DNA from: Anaerolineales bacterium
Lineage (GTDB): Bacteria; Chloroflexota; Anaerolineae; Anaerolineales; UBA11579
NCBI GenBank assembly: GCA_016932165.1
Contig: JAFGDK010000018.1
Span: 1 to 63,704, forward strand
Direction of reading: 5' to 3'
DNA: 63,704 nucleotides
The position numbers and the translations under genes are program-made. Each line of letters begins with the position of its first letter. Position 1 is the stretch's first letter. Below, one piece after another: positions 8,823 through 18,400 of this stretch. The notes under the pieces were generated by a model. It had not been told where the DNA came from. It ran no database searches and was given only the letters and a program-made list of their open reading frames with translations.

Positions 8823-9479
8823 CTATTCCAGGAAGGGAGCATCTCCCAGCACCAGCTCATCCCGGCCGGCCAGGGCTTTATTGATCCGGCTGATCACGGT
8901 TTCAAGGTCAGCGGGGTTATCGACAAAGTTGAGGTCATTTGAGCGGATCGTCAGCACCGGACAGAGATCGAAGTTGCGCAGCCATTCATCATAGAAGGAT
9001 TCCAGCAGGGAGAGATAATCGGCGCTGATCCCGCTCTCGATCTCCCTCCCCCGGCTTCTGATCCGCTGCATGAGCACCTCCACCGGCGCCCACAGGTAGA
9101 TCAGCAGATCCGGCGCTGACAGGCCACTGACGACCTGCTCGAAGATCCGCTTGTAAGAAGCATAATCCCGCTCACTCATGTTGCCCAACTGGCGCAGGGC
9201 GCGCGAGAAGATGTAATAATCTTCATAAATACTGCGGTCCAAGATGGCCGAATTGCGGCTGTCGGCAGCCTCCTGGTGCTGTGCTGCCCGGTGGCCAAGG
9301 AAGAAGACCTGCAAATGGAACGACCAGGCGCGCATATCGGCGTAAAAATCCGGGAGGTAGGGGTTATCTGCCACCGACTCATACCCGGTAGCCCACCCCA
9401 GGCGTTCTCCCAGCTTCTCAGTAATCGAGGTCTTGCCTGTCCCGATATTTCCAGCCACCAGCACTAATCTCTTCGCCAT
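8823..9479 (-). CDS. Deoxynucleoside kinase (dNK/dGK-dAK family)
   Basis: A 218-residue kinase that phosphorylates deoxynucleosides for salvage. The P-loop GNIGTGKTS starts near residue 11, YESVADNPYLPDFY carries the base-binding Glu, LDRSIYED is the DRS motif, and RIRSRGREIE is the lid arginine region. These features match bacterial deoxyadenosine/deoxyguanosine kinases. GGGAGG lies seven bases before the ATG. It stands alone, and with nrdJ/nrdR in the same stretch it adds to dNTP supply. The exact base preference cannot be read. Confidence 0.92.
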   Translation of the reverse strand: MAKRLVLVAGNIGTGKTSITEKLGERLGWATGYESVADNPYLPDFYADMRAWSFHLQVFFLGHRAAQHQEAADSRNSAILDRSIYEDYYIFSRALRQLGNMSERDYASYKRIFEQVVSGLSAPDLLIYLWAPVEVLMQRIRSRGREIESGISADYLSLLESFYDEWLRNFDLCPVLTIRSNDLNFVDNPADLETVISRINKALAGRDELVLGDAPFLE

Positions 9480-9600
9480 TTTTCACCTCCCGGTTAAATG
9501 TTGGTTTGATTATAGCTTATTCCCGATCAACCCCGTCAGTTGTTTGAGATCCACATCCACCAACGACACATCTCCATCGAGTTTTGTAACAAAATGATTG

Positions 9601-9606
9601 TATACT
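9601..9606 (+). promoter_or_regulatory. Possible -10 element of the methylmalonyl-CoA mutase gene
   Basis: TATACT lies 23 bp before the ATG of the mutase gene, in an AT-rich stretch (TTTTGTAACAAAATGATTG). No convincing -35 is found at 16-18 bp, so the assignment is tentative. Confidence 0.35.
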
Positions 9607-9629
9607 AGAAAAAACCCGGAGATAAGACC

Positions 9630-11264
9630 ATGACCGAGAAAAACGAGAAATCACACTGGGAAGACGAAGTTTATAAGCCTTTTGTATCACGCTTTGCGGA
9701 AAGAAAACCGGAATTCCACACCTCGTCGGAGATCCCGCTGGAGCCAGTTTACACCCCAGAGGAGACAGATCACCACGCCCAAGACGGATTGCCCGGGGAG
9801 TACCCCTATACCCGCGGCATCCACCCGGCGATGTACCGCACCCGCCTGTGGACCATGCGCCAGTACGCCGGGTACGCCACTGCCGAGGAATCCAACCAAC
9901 GCTACCGCTACCTGCTGGACCAGGGGCAGACCGGCCTCTCGGTGGCCTTCGACCTGCCCACCCAGATCGGCTATGATGCCGACGATCCGCTGGCCCTCGG
10001 CGAGGTCGGCCGGGTGGGGGTCTCAATCTCCTCGATCCGGGATATGGAAGCCCTCTTCGCCGGCATCCCGCTGGAGAAAGTCTCCACCAGTATGACGATC
10101 AACGCCCCGGCTTCTGTGCTGCTGGCGATGTATATTGCGGTGGCCAAACGCCAGGGCGCTGATACGGCCAAACTGCGCGGCACGATCCAGAATGACATCC
10201 TCAAGGAATACATTGCCCGCGGCACCTACATCTTCCCGCCCCGGCCCTCGATGCGTCTGATCACGGATGTCTTCCGCTACTGCCAGGCGGAGATCCCCCG
10301 CTGGAACACGATCAGCATCTCCGGCTACCACATCCGGGAGGCCGGCTCCACCGCCGTGCAGGAAGTCGCTTTCACCCTGGCCAACGCGGTCGCCTATGTG
10401 CAGGCTGCTGTGGACGCCGGTCTGGACGTGGACCAATTCTGCGAGCAGATCTCGTTTTTCTTCAACGCCCATAACGATTTTCTGGAAGAGGTGGCCAAGT
10501 TCCGGGCAGCCCGCCGGCTGTGGGCCAGGATCATGCAAGAACGCTTCGGAGCGACCAGCCCCCGGGCGATGATGCTGCGCTTCCACACCCAGACGGCCGG
10601 TTCCACCCTCACCGCCCAGCAGCCGGAGAACAACATCGTGCGGGTGACCCTGCAAGCCTTAGCCGCGGTGCTGGGCGGGACCCAATCGCTGCACACCAAC
10701 AGTATGGACGAAGCTCTGTGGCTGCCGACCGAGAAATCAGTGCGGATTGCCCTACGCACCCAGCAGATCATCGCCGAGGAATCTGGGGCCGCCAACGTGG
10801 TTGACCCGCTGGGCGGCGCGTACCTGATCGAGCACCTCACCGATGAGATTGAAGCCCGCAGCGCTGACTACATCCGCCAGATTGATGAAATGGGCGGTGC
10901 CCTGGCAGCCATCGAGCAGGAATTCATCCAGAACGAGATCGAGAACGCGGCCTACCGCCACCAGCAGGCGGTTGAAAGCGGGGACCGGAAGGTCGTCGGT
11001 GTGAATGCCTACCAGACCGAGGAAACCCTGGAGATCGAGCGCATGCAGCTCGACCCATCGGTTGAAGTCCAGGCCCGCCAGCGTCTGGTTGACCTGCGCA
11101 CCAGAAGGGATTCGGCCAAAGTAAATAAGACGCTCGCCCAACTGGAAGCCGCCGCCTCCTCCGACCAGAACATGATGCCGGTACTGATCGCCTGCGTGGA
11201 GGCTGAGGCTACCCTGGGGGAGATTTGCGGCCGGCTGCGAAAAATCTGGGGCGAATATGAATAA
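9630..11264 (+). CDS. Methylmalonyl-CoA mutase, catalytic (large/N-terminal domain) subunit
   Basis: 544 residues covering only the acyl-CoA-binding TIM barrel; the cobalamin-binding domain (DxHxxG) is absent and must come from a separate subunit not seen here. [15 protein letters not shown] and [10 protein letters not shown] are class signatures. The Tyr in RQYAGY and the Arg in [10 protein letters not shown] are the residues that favour methylmalonyl-CoA over isobutyryl-CoA. The enzyme interconverts succinyl-CoA and (R)-methylmalonyl-CoA. CGGAGAT precedes the ATG. The epimerase gene follows after 78 bp, which strongly supports a propionate/methylmalonyl pathway role. Confidence 0.94.
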   Translation: MTEKNEKSHWEDEVYKPFVSRFAERKPEFHTSSEIPLEPVYTPEETDHHAQDGLPGEYPYTRGIHPAMYRTRLWTMRQYAGYATAEESNQRYRYLLDQGQTGLSVAFDLPTQIGYDADDPLALGEVGRVGVSISSIRDMEALFAGIPLEKVSTSMTINAPASVLLAMYIAVAKRQGADTAKLRGTIQNDILKEYIARGTYIFPPRPSMRLITDVFRYCQAEIPRWNTISISGYHIREAGSTAVQEVAFTLANAVAYVQAAVDAGLDVDQFCEQISFFFNAHNDFLEEVAKFRAARRLWARIMQERFGATSPRAMMLRFHTQTAGSTLTAQQPENNIVRVTLQALAAVLGGTQSLHTNSMDEALWLPTEKSVRIALRTQQIIAEESGAANVVDPLGGAYLIEHLTDEIEARSADYIRQIDEMGGALAAIEQEFIQNEIENAAYRHQQAVESGDRKVVGVNAYQTEETLEIERMQLDPSVEVQARQRLVDLRTRRDSAKVNKTLAQLEAAASSDQNMMPVLIACVEAEATLGEICGRLRKIWGEYE

Positions 11265-11342
11265 AAATGCTTTGAGGTTTTAACTTAGGAGTTTTTGAAG
11301 AAAACTCCGCTATCCCCTTACCCGGGAGGAAAGGAATACAGT

Positions 11343-11741
11343 ATGCCAAAACTCAACCACATCGCCATTCTGGTGGAAGATATCGAAGCCGCCCTGCCCT
11401 TCTGGCGGGACGCCCTCGGTCTGGAACTAACCCGCATCGAAGAGGTTGAAGCTGAAAGTGCCAGAGTGGCGTTCCTGCCTGCCGGGGAGAGCAAGATCGA
11501 ACTCGTCCAGCCGACCGACCCGGAGTCCGGCCTGGGGCGCTACCTGGAGAAGCGCGGCGGCGGGATGCACCACATCTGCCTGGAAGTGCCCGACATTCAA
11601 GCCGCTATGGTCCGGTTGACAGAACACAGCGTGGAATTGATCAACGAATCCCCCCGCCAGCGGGACACCGGCGCGCTGTACGCCTTTATCCATCCCAAAT
11701 CCACTGGTGGGGTGCTGGTCGAGTTGTACCAGCTGCCATAG
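11343..11741 (+). CDS. mce: Methylmalonyl-CoA epimerase
   Basis: A 132-residue vicinal-oxygen-chelate protein of two beta-alpha-beta-beta-beta modules. Metal ligands are visible as H6 (LNHIAILV), H76/H77 (GGGMHHICLEV) and E127 (GVLVELYQ). It interconverts the (S) and (R) forms of methylmalonyl-CoA and feeds the mutase immediately upstream. The ATG at 11343 follows GGAGGAAAGGA; an earlier in-frame start at 11295 would add 16 unrelated residues. Its stop lies one base from that of the convergent gene at 11743. Confidence 0.94.
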   Translation: MPKLNHIAILVEDIEAALPFWRDALGLELTRIEEVEAESARVAFLPAGESKIELVQPTDPESGLGRYLEKRGGGMHHICLEVPDIQAAMVRLTEHSVELINESPRQRDTGALYAFIHPKSTGGVLVELYQLP

Positions 11742-11742
11742 A

Positions 11743-12108
11743 TCAACTCTCAGGCAATGCGATCCTCGTCACCTTGATCACAATCCCGGATGCAGTCGGG
11801 TCGAGGCAGCGCACATACTCTGTGGTGACCCCATCTGGATCAATTTCCTTCTCATAGGGTGTTCCTTTATACCTCCAGTATAGCGTGCCGCCATGCTCCA
11901 ATGCTCTGATGATCCCTGTCAGGCTGTCCACCAGCCACGGACACAGCTTGCCCAGATCCTGCGGATAACGAAATTTATCCCCCACCCGGTACCGTTGATA
12001 CATCCAGGCACAGATACCCTCTTTTACAAAATCCGGGCGCGGTTCATCGGGGAGATCGTGACCGCCATTGCCTTCAAAGATTTCCAGCTCGATCACATAA
12101 TCGTTCAT
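11743..12108 (-). CDS. TIGR04076-family small protein
   Basis: 121 residues with the family pattern: VGDKFRYP, then LCPWLVDSLTGIIRALEHGG, then TLYW and a C-terminal beta-strand region. No catalytic motif is known for the family. It is often found in anaerobes near redox enzymes. A GGAGGAAAG Shine-Dalgarno precedes the ATG. There is no signal peptide, so it is cytoplasmic. It converges tail to tail with the epimerase gene with a one-base gap. Confidence 0.75.
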   Translation of the reverse strand: MNDYVIELEIFEGNGGHDLPDEPRPDFVKEGICAWMYQRYRVGDKFRYPQDLGKLCPWLVDSLTGIIRALEHGGTLYWRYKGTPYEKEIDPDGVTTEYVRCLDPTASGIVIKVTRIALPES

Positions 12109-12150
12109 CTTTCCTCCTCCTTATCTATATCCGAGGCTTACTTATCCCCA

Positions 12151-13035
12151 TTATACGGTTGTTTGATCTCGAAGCCGGTTCACCACCAGCACGCTGACCA
12201 GGATCAGAAAACCGCCCAGGATCAGCTTGGAGTCAAACGGCTCGTGCAGGATCGCAACCCCGAATATCAGCCCCACCAGCGGAATCAGGTAGGTAACAAA
12301 TGAGGCACGTGTCGCCCCGAGCTGGGCGATCAGGTTGTACTGCAGGTGATACCCCAGGCTGGAGGCCAGCACGCCCAGCCAGATCAGCGCCCCCCAGGTC
12401 AGCCCGCCGATCCCAGCAAAACTCACCGGCCCGGTGGCCAAGGCCAGCGCCCACATCGCCGCGTCTGCAAACAGCAGCGAGCCGAAGGCCTGGATCATCG
12501 GGTCCACGCCCTTCATCTCCCGCCGGGCAACCACCCCGCTGACCCCGAACAGCACTGCCGCCCCCAGCACGGCTGCCTGCCCCCAGAGGGCTTGGTCGCC
12601 TGCGTTCGCCACCCCGCGCCAGAAAAGCACCACCACGCCCGCAAAGCCGATCACTACCCCGATGACCTTATCGGCGGTCAGCGGCTCATCTCTGAGCCAA
12701 AACAGCGAGAGGATCACGGTGAAGATCGGTACGCTGGCTACCAGGATCGAGACCACCGAAGAATCGATGAACTGGGAACCCCAGGCAACCAGCGAGAAAG
12801 GGGCGGCGGAATTGGTCAGACCCAGCAGGGCGATCATCACCCACACTCTGTTCGGTTGCCAGAAGGAGGGGCGGCGGACAGCCATCCCCGCCAGCATCCC
12901 AAGCAAGCCCAGTCCCAGACGGATGGCCACCAGCAGAAACGGGCCCACCTCTGCCAGGGCGATCTTGATCCAGAAGAACGAAGAGCCCCAGATCAGCCCT
13001 AAACCGGTGAACATCACCCACTGTTTTGGTTTCAT
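12151..13035 (-). CDS. EamA/DMT-superfamily transporter
   Basis: 294 residues with ten hydrophobic segments in two EamA repeats. The first begins LGLIWGSSFFWIKIALAEVG and the second QAAVLGAAVLFGVSGVVARRE. Members export amino acids or other small metabolites across the inner membrane; the substrate is unknown. The short minus-strand gap before TIGR04076 (42 bp) suggests co-transcription with it. A second, only distantly similar EamA protein is at 46097. Confidence 0.88.
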   Translation of the reverse strand: MKPKQWVMFTGLGLIWGSSFFWIKIALAEVGPFLLVAIRLGLGLLGMLAGMAVRRPSFWQPNRVWVMIALLGLTNSAAPFSLVAWGSQFIDSSVVSILVASVPIFTVILSLFWLRDEPLTADKVIGVVIGFAGVVVLFWRGVANAGDQALWGQAAVLGAAVLFGVSGVVARREMKGVDPMIQAFGSLLFADAAMWALALATGPVSFAGIGGLTWGALIWLGVLASSLGYHLQYNLIAQLGATRASFVTYLIPLVGLIFGVAILHEPFDSKLILGGFLILVSVLVVNRLRDQTTV

Positions 13036-13121
13036 TCACATTCCCAAATCACAAGATAAGCTAATTATCACAAATCGTAAAATCAGATTGTACCCCCATT
13101 TCATCCTGTTGATAAAACGGT

Positions 13122-13134
13122 TACAATCATCCCC
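13122..13134 (+). promoter_or_regulatory. -10 element placed for a leaderless start
   Basis: TACAAT (13122-13127) ends exactly seven bases before the ATG at 13135, and no Shine-Dalgarno is present. This spacing puts the transcription start at or next to the A of the ATG, as in leaderless mRNAs. Confidence 0.45.
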
Positions 13135-13695
13135 ATGGCTGGCGAATTTCACCTCCACCCCCGGCTGAACCAGGCCGAGAAGATCAAGCGCTGCGACTGG
13201 CCTGAGTGCCATGCTGCCTGCTGCATCTACGGCGCCTGGGTGGATAAACTCCACGCCGAGGACATCTTAAACCACGCGTCTGAGATCGGCCCCTTGATGG
13301 AGGAGGAGCACCAGAGCCCATCCTCCTGGTTCGACGGCCAGGAAGAACCCGACGATCACGCCCTCAGCGGCCGGGTGGTGCATACCACCATCATCCCTAA
13401 TCCCTATCATCTGGGCGGTACATCGTGTATCTTCCTGCGCAAAGATTTTAAGTGTGCCCTTCAAGCTGCCGCCGAGGCGGTGGACGAGCATCCCTGGCGG
13501 TTTAAACCATTTTACTGCATCCTGCACCCGCTGGATATTGACGAGCAAGGCCGCATCACCCTGGATGAGGTTGATTTGCTCCTGCGGGAGCCCACCACCT
13601 GCCTGCAGCCCAGCCGCAAGCCGGTCAGGATCAAGGACCTGTTCGCCGAAGAGCTAGGATATTTGGTGGGGAAAAAGTCAAAATCCCCGAAATAA
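13135..13695 (+). CDS. Cysteine-cluster protein (YkgJ/DUF3109-like)
   Basis: 186 residues. The N-terminal CDWPECHAACCIYG, the middle CIFL/FKCAL and YCILHPL, and a late Cys (PTTCLQP) give about eight Cys, consistent with an Fe-S or zinc cluster of the YkgJ/DUF3109 type. HxGG-like TSCIFLRKDFKC matches the second ligand group of that family. There is no signal peptide. The function of the family is unknown. The gene lies divergently from the EamA transporter and appears to lack a ribosome-binding site. Confidence 0.7.
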   Translation: MAGEFHLHPRLNQAEKIKRCDWPECHAACCIYGAWVDKLHAEDILNHASEIGPLMEEEHQSPSSWFDGQEEPDDHALSGRVVHTTIIPNPYHLGGTSCIFLRKDFKCALQAAAEAVDEHPWRFKPFYCILHPLDIDEQGRITLDEVDLLLREPTTCLQPSRKPVRIKDLFAEELGYLVGKKSKSPK

Positions 13696-13791
13696 TTTAC
13701 TGCAAAGTAAGGTTTCCCTCCATTGATTTTTATTTTGGATTATAATAAGATAATTAAGGTAATAATTATAGGTAAACGGAGGGATTGAATT

Positions 13792-16011
13792 ATGAACAAG
13801 GCCAGGATTTTTTTGACCGCTTTCGCCCTGCTGTTGGTCGGATTGGCCTGCAGCACCTTCTCAGGGGGAAGCACGAACAACAGCGCACCCAATGGCGATG
13901 ACCAGACACAGATTCCCACAGCAACCCCAACAATTTCACAGCCAGATCAGATTGAGCCCCAGGACGAGTTCCTGCTCGAAGGACTGGCCCCCATCTCCTA
14001 TGAAGAGATCCTCGAAATTGGGGTTGAAACTGGTTATTGGACAAAGGAACAAGGCTTTATCACCTTGCTGAAATACTTCCTGGGTGAAATCTCTGAAGGC
14101 CAGATCCCCGGAACAGAGAGTCTCGTTGAGAGGACTGCCACCGGGGTGATCCGGGAACTGCAGGATTTCATCCAGAACACGGATCTGAACCCAGAAACCC
14201 GGGCTGAACTTGAAACCCTGCTCAGAAGAATCCTCCCACCCCAGGATATTCTGGAACAAACCGCCGAGCGTAAGGGGTCTTCCCGCCCCAATACCCAGGG
14301 CTCTTCCTCCCCGCTTGCAAACCAGCAATCTCAAGCCTCGTGCCAGGAGATATCTATCCTGGGCTATGATGAAGATGACCTTTCCAGGATGGCCGGGTGT
14401 TATTATTATGAAGAACAGACATTCCAGTCAAGTATTTTCCGAATCTACTACCCCTTCTGGTGGTTCGGTGATGGCCCGTATCGAACGATCATTGATACCA
14501 CCTTCGACGCCCTCATCGAATCTGCCACCCAGTACGCCAACTACAACTCATTGGTGATTGGAGATTTGAATCTGATCTTCCCGATTGAGAATTCAGGGAA
14601 TACATTCGGCGCGCAGGCTTATTTTGACCTGGAATCAAGCGCCTGCCCACTGACAATGTACCCCCTGGCCTACGAGCAATTAGGAGAAGCAGATTACAAG
14701 CAGGTAGTGGCCCATGAGATGTTCCACTGTATTCAGGACTATTCTTTCCCCAACACTGCCCCATACAGCACTCACAGTTGGTGGCTGGAAGGCGGGGCAG
14801 ACTATTTCAGCAACCTAGTATATCCGCAAACCAATTTGGAATGGGAGTTCCTGGACTCTTTCAATCAAAAATCAGCCAACCAGTCGATTTTCGATCTGGA
14901 CTACGAGAACTTTGTATTCTTCCAGTTCATGGGGAATAAATATTCCGTCCAATCCCTGGTAGATATATTGCAAAATGTATCTGCGGCTGGATCACAACCT
15001 GGTCAACAATCTGTGCTGTCGAATGTCCCTGAGATGGAGACGAACTTTAACCTGTTTGTGGTCGAATTTCTTAGCTCAGGAGTGATGGACTCAGGCGGTG
15101 GGGCAATCACTGTGGGCAACCCCACGATGACCGACCAGAAGAAAATTGACAAACAAGGGGAATTCCCATTCGATACAAGCCCCTTTGTCGCAACCCGCTA
15201 CAAGGTGGAATACGAGAAAGAAAAGCGTTTCCTTCAGGATCCCGTACCTGGTGATGGCGGCAGCTTCTCTGCTGCCGAGTTTTCCGGTTATCAAAATATC
15301 GATAACTGGAGCGACCTCCCTCCCGAGGTCCGGTCTTACTGCAAAGAACCGCTCCCCTACATCTTTGCAGTTACCACTACCGGTTCGGGCAACTATGAAT
15401 TCAACGCCAATGTAACCCTGGCACAAACCGCGGTCTGCGATCCCTGTCTGTTGGGTGTCTGGGCAGTGGATAATGACAGCTTCGAGGAATACATTCTCCG
15501 GATAGCAGAGGATGCTGGACCAATCGAAGGCGGCGGCGAGTTAACCCTCGAGGTGAATGGCTTCAATTACCTGGAATTCAAAGATGATGCCCGCTTGATT
15601 ACCCGCAGGGTTGACTTTGCGATCACCACCGGGGTCAGCAGCTATGATACAACATTCACCACAGTGATCGATTCACAGGGCAGCGGCACATACTCCTCCG
15701 ATGGTGAAAAAATCCAGGTATTCAAACTGGCAGATTTTGTCAATTCAATCTATGCCACCGTGGACGGGTATCCGATTGCCGTCAGCCAGACGCCTAGCAC
15801 AGGAACCTATAGTTTCTTTGGCACCACTGCATCCGGGCCTGGATTGAATCAAGACAGTGCCCCGGAAAATGCCGGAGGGGCCTATGTCTGTGATAAGGAA
15901 ACGCTGACGGTCACTCAACCGGAGTACGGCCCGATTCTTTTCAACCGGGTGGATAAGATTATACCGACACCTGTGCCAACCCCAGCAGCGGGAAATGTGA
16001 CCAATCCCTGA
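13792..16011 (+). CDS. Lipoprotein with zinc-metallopeptidase motif
   Basis: 739 residues. A lipoprotein signal ends at LLVGLAC (Cys20), followed by a Ser/Thr/Pro-rich spacer. The core has HEMFH at 308-312 and, twenty residues later, WWLEGGADYF with E333: a gluzincin-like HExxH-E arrangement (two His and a Glu binding zinc, the first Glu catalytic). The C-terminal 350 residues are beta-rich with Cys and no recognised domain, and end in a PTPVPTP tail. It probably acts as a surface-anchored protease; I cannot assign a MEROPS family. CGGAGGG lies eight bases before the ATG, and a TATAAT occurs about 50 bp upstream. Confidence 0.75.
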   Translation: MNKARIFLTAFALLLVGLACSTFSGGSTNNSAPNGDDQTQIPTATPTISQPDQIEPQDEFLLEGLAPISYEEILEIGVETGYWTKEQGFITLLKYFLGEISEGQIPGTESLVERTATGVIRELQDFIQNTDLNPETRAELETLLRRILPPQDILEQTAERKGSSRPNTQGSSSPLANQQSQASCQEISILGYDEDDLSRMAGCYYYEEQTFQSSIFRIYYPFWWFGDGPYRTIIDTTFDALIESATQYANYNSLVIGDLNLIFPIENSGNTFGAQAYFDLESSACPLTMYPLAYEQLGEADYKQVVAHEMFHCIQDYSFPNTAPYSTHSWWLEGGADYFSNLVYPQTNLEWEFLDSFNQKSANQSIFDLDYENFVFFQFMGNKYSVQSLVDILQNVSAAGSQPGQQSVLSNVPEMETNFNLFVVEFLSSGVMDSGGGAITVGNPTMTDQKKIDKQGEFPFDTSPFVATRYKVEYEKEKRFLQDPVPGDGGSFSAAEFSGYQNIDNWSDLPPEVRSYCKEPLPYIFAVTTTGSGNYEFNANVTLAQTAVCDPCLLGVWAVDNDSFEEYILRIAEDAGPIEGGGELTLEVNGFNYLEFKDDARLITRRVDFAITTGVSSYDTTFTTVIDSQGSGTYSSDGEKIQVFKLADFVNSIYATVDGYPIAVSQTPSTGTYSFFGTTASGPGLNQDSAPENAGGAYVCDKETLTVTQPEYGPILFNRVDKIIPTPVPTPAAGNVTNP

Positions 16012-16036
16012 TCTTCACGCTGCTAAACAAGCAAAC

Positions 16037-16065
16037 CAAAAGAGGCTGTCAGGAATGACAGCCTC
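16037..16065. terminator. Bidirectional terminator between the metalloprotease and ferritin genes
   Basis: A 10-bp perfect stem (GAGGCTGTCA/TGACAGCCTC, 16042-16065) with a four-base loop, followed on the minus strand by CTTTTGGTTT. It lies between two convergent stops and can serve both. Confidence 0.75.
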
Positions 16066-16091
16066 GAAACTTTATACCAGCCATCAAGTGG

Positions 16092-16517
16092 CTAGAGAGG
16101 CCAATCCTTAAGGATTCTTTCTGTCTCTTCAGAGTGCTCCGATTCATCACGGACCATGTCCTCCAGAGCGATTACCAGAGCTTTATCGCCGTAGGCTTCT
16201 GCCTGCTCAGCGCGTTCGGTATAGTCCTTACGCGCTTTGAGTTCAGCTGCCAAGATAGCTTCGAGCATTTCTTTATTCGTTTTAGCAGCCGGAACCGGAG
16301 CGGCGACGGTGGCCGGCTCACCGCCGAGGGCCACGATTTTGTTGGCCAGGAACTGGGCATGCAGCGTCTCGTCTGCTACTTCTTGAAGGAAGAAGGCAGA
16401 GAGCTGCGGCCGGTACGGGCCATATGCCTTGGCAGCATAGGTGATGTACTGTGCAATTGCGCTCAGCTCACCAGCCAGATCTTTATTCAGGTTATCAATC
16501 AGTGTCTGTTTATCCAT
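16092..16517 (-). CDS. Ferritin-like / bacterioferritin-type di-iron protein
   Basis: 141 residues forming a four-helix bundle of the ferritin-like superfamily. E17 (LAGELSAIAQY), DETLHAQ and the later E in ILAAELKARKDY and RDESEHSEE supply the carboxylate and His ligands of a di-iron centre. It stores iron or detoxifies peroxide in the cytoplasm. ATG 16517 is preferred because GAGGAG lies eight bases upstream; the ATG at 16532 overlaps this site. A short dyad GTATC-tatat-GATAC lies about 35 bp upstream and could be an iron or peroxide regulator site. Confidence 0.85.
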   Translation of the reverse strand: MDKQTLIDNLNKDLAGELSAIAQYITYAAKAYGPYRPQLSAFFLQEVADETLHAQFLANKIVALGGEPATVAAPVPAAKTNKEMLEAILAAELKARKDYTERAEQAEAYGDKALVIALEDMVRDESEHSEETERILKDWPL

Positions 16518-16551
16518 CAAATATCTCCTCATGATATGTAGTTATTTTCCA

Positions 16552-16566
16552 GTATCTATATGATAC
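16552..16566 (-). promoter_or_regulatory. Short dyad upstream of the ferritin-like gene
   Basis: GTATC-TATAT-GATAC is a 5-bp inverted repeat with a 5-base AT spacer, 35 bp before the start codon. The position suits an operator, but the arms are short and it does not match a known Fur or PerR box. Confidence 0.3.
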
Positions 16567-16692
16567 CCCATTTTTTCCCTATGATTTCCGCTTTTCTGGA
16601 AAAGCACCTGATGAAAATGAGAACGGCCTAAAACCCTCCTTCTTGACCGATATTCCATCTATTTTCTCTGGTCCCATACCGACTGTCTCCTT

Positions 16693-18297
16693 CTATGGGA
16701 AAGAGAAATCAGTTTCTTGTGGGTAGATGATTTGAATGCCTTCTTCTGAATACACATCCTTAAGATTTATTTGGAGTTTCTCAGTTAACACCTCCACCCA
16801 TTTTGATGAGTTTTCCATCGGGATAAATATATAGTTTCCCATCCCGACAAATTCAGCCTGATTGAGTTCCTCGCTTTTGATTAGGATAGTGTCCTCAGGT
16901 GAATCTAAGGTAAACACGATCGTATTAGCATAGTGTGAGAAATTATAAGCTTCAGGGTTGGCTTCAAGGCTATCCAGTAAAACAAATTTGGTGGTTTGCT
17001 CAGGAATCGAATTGATCAGATTCCCAATTTCTACATACCTTCTTTGGAAGGCAAATGCAGTCTCAGGTTGGTTAGCATATCGATAGAAATAAGCGTCCAG
17101 ATTTTTTCCTGTCAAAATCATTAATCCGCCAACAATTAATGCCGATACAATAATTTGATGATGTGGATATTTCTTGATTATGTTTTTTATGGAAATGCCC
17201 AGATACTTCACACCTACCGCGAAAATGATATAGGTTGGCACTACTGCTCCCAGAGTCCTTAGAAAATGCGGGGTCTCACTGCTGAACACAGCAGGCAGCA
17301 AATTTCCTATCCATAATGCGACTACCAATAAGTTCTTTCCAGCATCCCCAAATTTCTTGCCTCTAAGACTCAAAAATATCATAAGGAATAAAAAAATAAA
17401 TCCCGCCCAGAAAATGATCGCCTCTGGGATCGAGAATACAGGCCGGCCCGGAATATTATGCCGTGGGTTCAAATCTCCCACACTGGTGAACATCTTCAAA
17501 GATAAAAATAAGTTTCTGAAAATTGATGGGATCAAATACTCAGATCTGATGTCTGCCACTGAATCCATCCGGCTCCAGAACATATCTGGGTGATCGAGAA
17601 AATACATTCCCAGTGGGAATGAAACTAAAATCGTTACCAGAAGATATGATCCCAGGCCAAACAAATTTTTGTTCCGATCTTGTTTTGATTGAACAATCAC
17701 ATAAATACAAAAAGGTAACCACCCCAATAGAATCACAGGCATTATTCGGAACGAAATATATGAATAAAAACCAAGACCAAACACTACCCCGCCGATGATA
17801 TAGTTTTGTATCTTTGATGTACGTATTCCACGCAAAAGAAAGAAAAGTGAAAACGAAATAAAAGTTGGAACCAAGATTGCCCGGAATGCGATTCGGCTAA
17901 AAACTAAATGCCAGAAGCTCCCCGCTAATAAAACAGCAGCTAACAGGCCAATTTCTCGATCATATAATTCTTTGGCAAACAAGTAAATGCCAAGTATGCT
18001 CAGAGCACCTGAGATAACAGACGGCAACCTGGCTGCCCAAAAATGGTTGCCAAATATTTTTGTGCTGATGCCCACAAGGTAGATAAACAGGCTTTCACGC
18101 CCAAAATATACATCAAAAAATACCTTGAGTTCATGATTCTCTAGAGCGGAAATCCCTGTTAGTGCATTAATAGCTTCGTCGGACCAAAACCCATTTGGAA
18201 TCTGAGCCAGGTTCCAACCTCTGATAATGACTGCTATCAATACAACAATAAATGCTACAACTTTATAATTTACGTTACCAAAAATTTTTTCTTCCAT
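16693..18297 (-). CDS. GT39/ArnT-type membrane glycosyltransferase
   Basis: 534 residues with about 11-12 transmembrane helices in the N-terminal 400 and a soluble C-terminal domain. FWSDEAINAL (D40, E41) is the acidic catalytic motif of the PMT/ArnT superfamily, which transfers a sugar from a polyprenyl-phosphate donor to protein or lipid. The start is taken at ATG 18297, since the upstream codon of the open frame is TTG. There is no good Shine-Dalgarno. The gene is clearly more AT-rich than its neighbours, uses A/T-ending codons and lies next to a dead transposase, so horizontal acquisition is likely. Acceptor and sugar cannot be read. Confidence 0.82.
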   Translation of the reverse strand: MEEKIFGNVNYKVVAFIVVLIAVIIRGWNLAQIPNGFWSDEAINALTGISALENHELKVFFDVYFGRESLFIYLVGISTKIFGNHFWAARLPSVISGALSILGIYLFAKELYDREIGLLAAVLLAGSFWHLVFSRIAFRAILVPTFISFSLFFLLRGIRTSKIQNYIIGGVVFGLGFYSYISFRIMPVILLGWLPFCIYVIVQSKQDRNKNLFGLGSYLLVTILVSFPLGMYFLDHPDMFWSRMDSVADIRSEYLIPSIFRNLFLSLKMFTSVGDLNPRHNIPGRPVFSIPEAIIFWAGFIFLFLMIFLSLRGKKFGDAGKNLLVVALWIGNLLPAVFSSETPHFLRTLGAVVPTYIIFAVGVKYLGISIKNIIKKYPHHQIIVSALIVGGLMILTGKNLDAYFYRYANQPETAFAFQRRYVEIGNLINSIPEQTTKFVLLDSLEANPEAYNFSHYANTIVFTLDSPEDTILIKSEELNQAEFVGMGNYIFIPMENSSKWVEVLTEKLQINLKDVYSEEGIQIIYPQETDFSFP

Positions 18298-18400
18298 TAA
18301 TATCAAAACCCAAATAATTTTCTTAGTATACCTGAAAAAAAATAGCCCTAGCGGCTACCTTTGTTTGAGAAAGCCAAAATAGTTAAAACCAATGTTTCGC

